The position numbers were made by a program, and so were the translations under genes. This document shows positions 59,589 through 64,000 of a stretch of DNA of 64,000 nucleotides, piece after piece. Source of the DNA: JAOUEA01 sp963762075 (GTDB lineage: Bacteria > Actinomycetota > UBA4738 > HRBIN12); the NCBI GenBank assembly GCA_963762075.1, contig CAVXJC010000006.1, positions 186,001-250,000 on the forward strand, in the 5' to 3' direction. The notes beneath the pieces are model-generated. The model did not search any database. It saw only the letters and a program-made list of their open reading frames with translations, and had not been told where the DNA came from. Within the stretch, counting starts at the first letter, position 1; every line of letters begins with the position of its first letter.

Positions 59589-61439
59589 TCAGGAGCGCGC
59601 AGCTTCGACCACCTCGGCCGCGCGATCGAAACGCCCGAACTGCGGCATGAGGTAGATGCCGGCCACACCCGCGTGCCTGAGCTCGTCGAGGAGCTCGATC
59701 GCGATCTCGCGGCCCACCGGCCAGGCGTCGTTGCCCGCAGCCTGCAGGCGAGAGCGGATCGAACCCGGCACCACGACCCCAGGCACCTCGTTGTGCAGGA
59801 AGTCCGCGTGCCGAGCCGAGACGAGGGGCAGCAACCCGGCCACGAACGGCACCTCGAGCGGCTTTCCGGCCTCGCGTTCGTACGCGGCGCGGAGCGCTCG
59901 CAACGGCGCGACGTCGTACAGAGGCTGCGAGAGCAGGAACCGCGCCCCTGCCTCGATCTTCTTCCGTAGCAGGCGCGCCTCGCGGTCGAGTTCGGGCGCC
60001 GACACGGTCACCGCTGCGCCCACGAAGAACGAGGTCGGCTCGCCGATCGACGACCCGCGACGGTCACGGCCCTCGTTGAACCCCTGGGTCACGAGGTCGA
60101 TGAGGCCGGTGGCGGTGACGTCCACGTCGTTGAGGGTCTGCGGATACTCCCCGATCGCGACGGGGTCCCCCACGCACACGAAGAGGTTTCTGATGCCGAG
60201 CGCGTGCGCACCGAGCAGGTCGCCCTGCAGCCGGAGCAGGTTGCGGCCCCGTGTCGGAAAGTGAAGCACGGTCTCGATGCCGGCTTCCTCTTGGATCGCG
60301 CGGCAGGCGGCCCAGGCGCTCATCCGCATCTTGGCCATCGGGGAATCGGCCACGTCGACGACATCGGCCCCGGCCTCGTGCAGCGTTGCCGCGGCCGCCA
60401 CGAGTGTGGCGACGCTCGCCGAACGAGGGGGTTCCATCTCGACGGCGATCACGAACGAGCCCGCGTCCAATCGATCCTGCAGGCGGGTCGACCGGGCGTC
60501 GGGCGACTCTGCGGGCCGAACGTCGAGAGGCGCGGGAGCCTCGATCCGCACCGGGGCAGGGCGCTCAGCGAGTGCCGACGCCATCGCCGACGTGTGGGCC
60601 GGCCCCGTGCCGCAACACCCGCCGACGATCGACGCGCCGGCTTGCACGGCGGCGATCGCGTGCTCGGCAACATATGCCGGTGTCGCCGGGTAGACGACCC
60701 TCCCGCCCGCCCGGGTGGGTCCGCCGGCATTGGGGCGGGCGGCGAGGGGCGTCCCCGTGCGCGACGCCGACGCTGCCATGGCCCGGACGACGCGAAGCGC
60801 CTGTGACGGCCCCTCTCCACAGTTCACCCCGATCACGTCGGCCCCGAGGTCCACGAGCCGATCGGCTACCTGTTCGGGGGTCGAGCCCAGTGGCGTCCTG
60901 TCGTCTCGTGTGAAGGTGGCGCTCGCGATCACTGCGAGATCGGGAGCGGCCTCGCGTGCGGCTTCCAGTGCCAGCTCGAGCTCCCGAAGGTCTGTGTGCG
61001 TCTCGATCACGAGCAGGTCTGCCCCCGCCCCGGCGAGGGCTGCAGCCTGCTCACGGTAGGCGTCGCGGGCATCGCCGGCACCGAGGCGCCCGTACGGAGC
61101 GAGGCGGATCCCGAGCGGTCCCATCGACCCCCCAACGAGCTCCGCTCCCGCTCGCCGTGCGATCTGCACACCCACCGTGTTCAACGAGACGACACTGTCG
61201 CCGAGCCCGTGCGGTTCCAGTCGTATGCGATCGGCCCCGAACGTGTTCGCGATCACGAGGTGCGCTCCCGCCTCGACGAACGAGCGGTGAACCGCCTCGA
61301 CCCTCACCGGGTCCTCGATGTTCCATCGCTCGACGCACGCCGAAGGTGGCTGATCGACCATGAGCAAGGCCGTGCCCGTGCCCCCGTCGGCGAGCAGCGG
61401 GGCGCGAGCGAGCATCGTCCGCAGTTGACTCCCGTGCAT
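59589..61439 (-). CDS. Bifunctional homocysteine S-methyltransferase/methylenetetrahydrofolate reductase
   Basis: The 616-residue protein (ATG 61439) has an N-terminal betaine-homocysteine methyltransferase domain (LLADGGTGTALL, zinc ligands Cys207 in GVNCGEG and Cys275/276 in GGCCGTG) and, from about 330, an MTHFR domain (SFVIAVEMEPPRSA, LFVCVGDP, RFLLSQPLYD). This is the YitJ-type fusion, linking reduction of methylene-THF to methyl transfer onto homocysteine for methionine synthesis. The product works without cobalamin if it can use methyl-THF or S-methylmethionine. An upstream start would add 11 residues. Confidence 0.9.
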   Translation of the reverse strand: MHGSQLRTMLARAPLLADGGTGTALLMVDQPPSACVERWNIEDPVRVEAVHRSFVEAGAHLVIANTFGADRIRLEPHGLGDSVVSLNTVGVQIARRAGAELVGGSMGPLGIRLAPYGRLGAGDARDAYREQAAALAGAGADLLVIETHTDLRELELALEAAREAAPDLAVIASATFTRDDRTPLGSTPEQVADRLVDLGADVIGVNCGEGPSQALRVVRAMAASASRTGTPLAARPNAGGPTRAGGRVVYPATPAYVAEHAIAAVQAGASIVGGCCGTGPAHTSAMASALAERPAPVRIEAPAPLDVRPAESPDARSTRLQDRLDAGSFVIAVEMEPPRSASVATLVAAAATLHEAGADVVDVADSPMAKMRMSAWAACRAIQEEAGIETVLHFPTRGRNLLRLQGDLLGAHALGIRNLFVCVGDPVAIGEYPQTLNDVDVTATGLIDLVTQGFNEGRDRRGSSIGEPTSFFVGAAVTVSAPELDREARLLRKKIEAGARFLLSQPLYDVAPLRALRAAYEREAGKPLEVPFVAGLLPLVSARHADFLHNEVPGVVVPGSIRSRLQAAGNDAWPVGREIAIELLDELRHAGVAGIYLMPQFGRFDRAAEVVEAARS

Positions 61440-61509
61440 GAACCGATGCTCCCAGACACACGCGCCCGGCATGCCGCGCGGGCATCTCGACGCCGCGGCG
61501 CCTCACGGA

Positions 61510-61515
61510 TACCAT
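61510..61515 (+). promoter_or_regulatory. -10-like hexamer TACCAT
   Basis: It is six bases before the ATG at 61522. There is no Shine-Dalgarno sequence between them. Confidence 0.5.
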
Positions 61516-61521
61516 CCGACG

Positions 61522-62337
61522 ATGCTCGAGGGGTGGCGTCGTGTGGCAACGGTCACCTCCGTGCTCCTCTTCGGCTGTACCTCGAGCCCGGGGGTCACCA
61601 TCGCACCGAGCTCCGCCGCACCGACCGGCCCCTCGATCGAGAGCCTCACGATCGAGGGCCTCGAGATCGACGAGCCACGCTGGACAGCCGACGGCTCGAG
61701 ATGGCGGCTGACCCTGACCTGGACCGCCCCCGAAGGCGTGGAGGTCGATCACTACGAGGTACGCCGGAACGGCGTCACGGTCGACGACGCGGTCCGGTCA
61801 ACGACCTTCCCAGACCCCGAAGTGAAGCCCGGTGCGCGCTATCGTTACTCGGTGATTGGCCTCGACGCCGACGGCGAAGCGACGCGCGCCGCCGTCGCGC
61901 GGATCAAGACAGACGAACCGTCGCTGGCCGAGGCTCGGCTACAAGGCACCTTCGTGGTACGCATGCGGGTTGTCCGCGCGTCCGGCACGAAGGATCCGGT
62001 GCGCGGTGGCGCGATCTTCTTCTCCTTCGACCCTTCCTGCGATAAGGGGGCGTGCTCGGTTCGATGGACCGTGCGCCGCTCCCGGGCCCAAGGCGCGTTG
62101 CAGCGTGACGAGGCGTCGTACACGGCCACGCTCCGGACTCCGTTCTTCGTGCGGAATTGCTTCGGGCGTCTCACCGACGAGACGCTCAACGTGCGCCTGC
62201 GGGTACGGGCAGCGGCGCCCATCAAGCGGACCTGGCGCGTCACCAAGATCGAGGGCTCGATCGAAGAGGTCTCGTCGCACCCCGGATGCAAGACAGCATC
62301 CATCGACTGGGACGTGCACGGGACCCTGCAGAGCTGA
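61522..62337 (+). CDS. FN3-domain lipoprotein, paralogue of the next gene
   Basis: The 271-residue product has a short signal peptide with lipobox (VLLFGC), an FN3 domain (RLTLTWTAPEGVEVDHYEVRRNG ... YRYSVIGLDADGEATRA) and a C-terminal beta domain of about 120 residues (LQGTFVVRMRVVRASGTKDPV, then WRVTKIEGSIEEVSSHPGCKTA). The same two-domain plan and several matching positions are found in the downstream protein, so the two arose by duplication. Function unknown; it would sit on the outer face of the membrane. Confidence 0.75.
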   Translation: MLEGWRRVATVTSVLLFGCTSSPGVTIAPSSAAPTGPSIESLTIEGLEIDEPRWTADGSRWRLTLTWTAPEGVEVDHYEVRRNGVTVDDAVRSTTFPDPEVKPGARYRYSVIGLDADGEATRAAVARIKTDEPSLAEARLQGTFVVRMRVVRASGTKDPVRGGAIFFSFDPSCDKGACSVRWTVRRSRAQGALQRDEASYTATLRTPFFVRNCFGRLTDETLNVRLRVRAAAPIKRTWRVTKIEGSIEEVSSHPGCKTASIDWDVHGTLQS

Positions 62338-62339
62338 TC

Positions 62340-63209
62340 ATGGATGACCCCGGCCGACCCGACTATCCGGACGATGTCTCCTACGTCGATCCTCGACGCC
62401 GGGACCGTCGTCTGCAGATCGCGCTCACCGTGGTCGCGGTGATCCTGCTCATCGGAGCGGTGTTCTTGTTCACGCGCTCTCCAGGACCGCCCACGACCCC
62501 TGTCGGTGTGCAGGTCGAGGCACAGACCTGCGGCGACCCGTGCACGTCGATCGAACCGCTCGTCACCGTGTCGTGGACGCCGCCGGAGGCCGGCGCCGAG
62601 CCCACCGGGTATCGGCTGGTGCGAGACGGCGAACCGCTCGAAGCGTCGATCGATGCGAGCACGCTGACGTTCGTCGACAGGGCGGTCGCGATCGGTGAGA
62701 GCCACGAGTACCAGGTTGTCGCCCTCAGCACCGAGGGCGATTCCGCGGCAACCGAGGCAATGGAAGCGAAGGTCCCGACTCCTCCTGAGGACGCCGCTCG
62801 CCTCAACGGTATCTATCGCGTGAAACTCGAGGTGCGAACGGCCACAGCGATCGGATCGGCGTTCGGCATCCAGAACCCGCTTCCCGGGAAGCAGGGCAAC
62901 GACGCGTGGTCCTTCGTGTCGACCTGCTCCGACGTAGAGACGGCGTGCTCGTCGACGTGGTCGAGCCTCGACGGCGAGATCGTCCCCGACGGCGACTCGT
63001 GGACGGGCAGGGTCGAGGGGCGCCCAGCGCGGTGCGGACCCAACCGACGGGAGCCGGCACCGATCGAGATCGACTTCACGCAACTCGACGCCGCCCCCGT
63101 CGACGGGGCGTGGGTGGTGTCGGAGTTCCACGGCACCGCGTCCGTGTCGTTCCAATGTCCCGGATTCCCGGCCGCGTCGGCCACGGTCGAGGTCACCGGA
63201 CGCCTCTGA
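62340..63209 (+). CDS. FN3-domain membrane protein, paralogue of the previous gene
   Basis: The 289-residue protein starts two bases after the lipoprotein stop. A charged N-terminus, one helix at 26-45 (QIALTVVAVILLIGAVFLF) and then an FN3 domain (VTVSWTPPEAGAEPTGYRLVRDG) and a C-terminal beta domain (LNGIYRVKLEVRTATAIGSA ... WVVSEFHGTASVSFQCPGF) project outward. Cysteines (CGDPC, CSDVETAC) differ from the paralogue. It is a single-pass type II-like anchor rather than a lipoprotein. Confidence 0.75.
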   Translation: MDDPGRPDYPDDVSYVDPRRRDRRLQIALTVVAVILLIGAVFLFTRSPGPPTTPVGVQVEAQTCGDPCTSIEPLVTVSWTPPEAGAEPTGYRLVRDGEPLEASIDASTLTFVDRAVAIGESHEYQVVALSTEGDSAATEAMEAKVPTPPEDAARLNGIYRVKLEVRTATAIGSAFGIQNPLPGKQGNDAWSFVSTCSDVETACSSTWSSLDGEIVPDGDSWTGRVEGRPARCGPNRREPAPIEIDFTQLDAAPVDGAWVVSEFHGTASVSFQCPGFPAASATVEVTGRL

Positions 63210-63279
63210 CTCGCTTCTTCCGTACCCGCCTGGTCAAGATTCGCCCGTCCCAGGCCGACGCTACTGTGGGAGGGTCCGC

Positions 63280-63429
63280 ATGCTCGGCATGACCGTCAGC
63301 AGAGGTTCGGCAAAGGAACTAGCTCGCAGTGACCAGAGGATTTCCGCCTCTCGGCTGCACGGTTGTCGTGAGACCATGAAGTACGCTCCCGCTCAGATGG
63401 GGGCTGAACAGGGGACAGCGAACGCATGA
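63280..63429 (+). CDS. Putative 49-residue protein overlapping the receiver gene
   Basis: The frame runs from an ATG five bases after GGGAGGG to a TGA that overlaps the next ATG (ATGA at 63426-63429). TACTGT lies 12 bases before the ATG. The peptide (MLGMTVSRGSAKELARSDQR ... MGAEQGTANA) has no known family. The overlap and ribosome-binding site suggest a coupled small gene, or an N-terminal region altered by an indel. Confidence 0.35.
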   Translation: MLGMTVSRGSAKELARSDQRISASRLHGCRETMKYAPAQMGAEQGTANA

Positions 63430-64000
63430 GCGCGCGAGGCGTCCGCATCGTCGTCGGAGAGGGCCCATCGACGCGCAAGGGTCTGCTCCGCTTCGTGTTG
63501 GACGGTGAGGGCTACGACGTCGTGGCCGAGGCCTCCACGATCGCCGATCTGGCGCGCCTGATGGCGACCCACCGACCCGATGTCGTGGTCCTCGACGACG
63601 GCATCGGGGCAAGCGCGGTCGGCATGATCAACGAGATGTCGCCCAACACCAAGGTGGTGTTGGTGTGGCCCGGGGCGGTGATGCCAGTCGGCGGCGCCGT
63701 TCGTGTCGAGCCGCTGCGCGTGCTCCAAGATCTCGGCCCTGCGATCGCGCTGCTCACCGGCCAACCGGGCATCGCGGCCTCACGAGGAGCAGCGTTGCTC
63801 GATCGCGCGACCCACGACCCCGCCACACTCAATGCGATGCTGCTCGGCGGCATGCCCGAGGTCGACGAGGCCATCATCGAAGACAGGGATCCCGCCCCCG
63901 TCGTGATCCTGCCGCTCACGCCCACGGTCGATCACAGCGACCTCATCCTGAACGTGCCCGAGGCCGAGACCGACGACGAGGGCGCGGGCGTTGCGGGCGC
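63426..64000 (+). CDS. Receiver-domain protein (5' part, runs off the window)
   Basis: The 191 residues seen begin VRIVVGEGPSTRKGLLRFVLDGEGYDVV, a response-regulator receiver fold with VVVLDDGIG supplying the phosphate-accepting Asp. The Thr/Ser and Lys of strands 4 and 5 are not clear (KVVLVWPGA, VGGAVRVEPLRV), so it may be a pseudo-receiver. After residue 110 the sequence becomes Pro/Asp-rich without a DNA-binding domain in view. The end lies beyond the window. Confidence 0.6.
   Translation, partial: MSARGVRIVVGEGPSTRKGLLRFVLDGEGYDVVAEASTIADLARLMATHRPDVVVLDDGIGASAVGMINEMSPNTKVVLVWPGAVMPVGGAVRVEPLRVLQDLGPAIALLTGQPGIAASRGAALLDRATHDPATLNAMLLGGMPEVDEAIIEDRDPAPVVILPLTPTVDHSDLILNVPEAETDDEGAGVAG

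Overview
The window is high-G+C bacterial DNA, densely coding, with G/C-biased third codon positions, many GTG starts, F420-type LLM oxidoreductases, an NAD-dependent glutamate dehydrogenase of about 1,600 residues, and a CsoR copper repressor with the mycobacterial residue numbering. Together these suggest an actinobacterium, probably a poorly sampled lineage; this is inference from gene content. About ten genes lack a Shine-Dalgarno sequence and instead have a TANNNT -10-like hexamer 6-8 bases before the start codon, a leaderless arrangement also typical of Actinobacteria.

Layout. 1-7,500: end of an unidentified gene, DinB-like protein, 5'-3' exonuclease, a large membrane coiled-coil sensor, an SGNH-hydrolase lipoprotein, a frameshifted rhodanese and an EamA transporter. 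7,700-11,800: secreted DUF4331 protein, TPR protein and a broken NicO-type metal transporter in one direction. 11,800-17,200: one-direction run of aldo/keto reductase, alpha/beta hydrolase, PAS protein, metallo-beta-lactamase fold protein, MFS exporter and LLM oxidoreductase. 17,200-21,500: envelope proteins (tail-anchored protein, beta-helix protein, DUF11/RTX-like protein) and lipid-phosphate enzymes (diacylglycerol-kinase-like, PAP2). 21,500-31,700: a secreted copper radical oxidase, an RsbW-like kinase, a secreted-repeat lipoprotein divergent from an ECF sigma/anti-sigma pair, and a copper operon of YHS protein, CsoR, CopA and a second ATPase with a CPD motif.

32,000-39,800: an ABC-2 exporter (ATPase and two permeases), then small stress-type genes (USP-like, CBS pair, SnoaL-like, double zinc ribbon, OsmC, DUF1918), with a DosR-like palindrome at 32,158. 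39,800-45,100: RidA, frameshifted FAD monooxygenase, HtrA-like protease, AlkZ-like winged-helix protein, a transposase remnant beside tRNA-Arg(CCT), and a VOC protein. 45,200-53,100: flavin amine oxidase, DUF917 and hydantoinase/oxoprolinase genes convergent with a three-subunit molybdenum hydroxylase, read here as a catabolic island for an N-containing organic compound. 53,200-64,000: CAP-domain protein, NAD-glutamate dehydrogenase, lysozyme-like secreted protein, bifunctional homocysteine methyltransferase/MTHFR, two FN3-domain paralogues and the start of a receiver-domain protein.

At least five genes carry frameshifts, and a sixth probably has one at its start. Most can be repaired by one base in a short G or C run, so they may be assembly indels rather than true pseudogenes. 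No CRISPR array, complete insertion sequence, prophage or replication origin was seen. The most interesting stretch is the copper-related block at 21,481-31,684.
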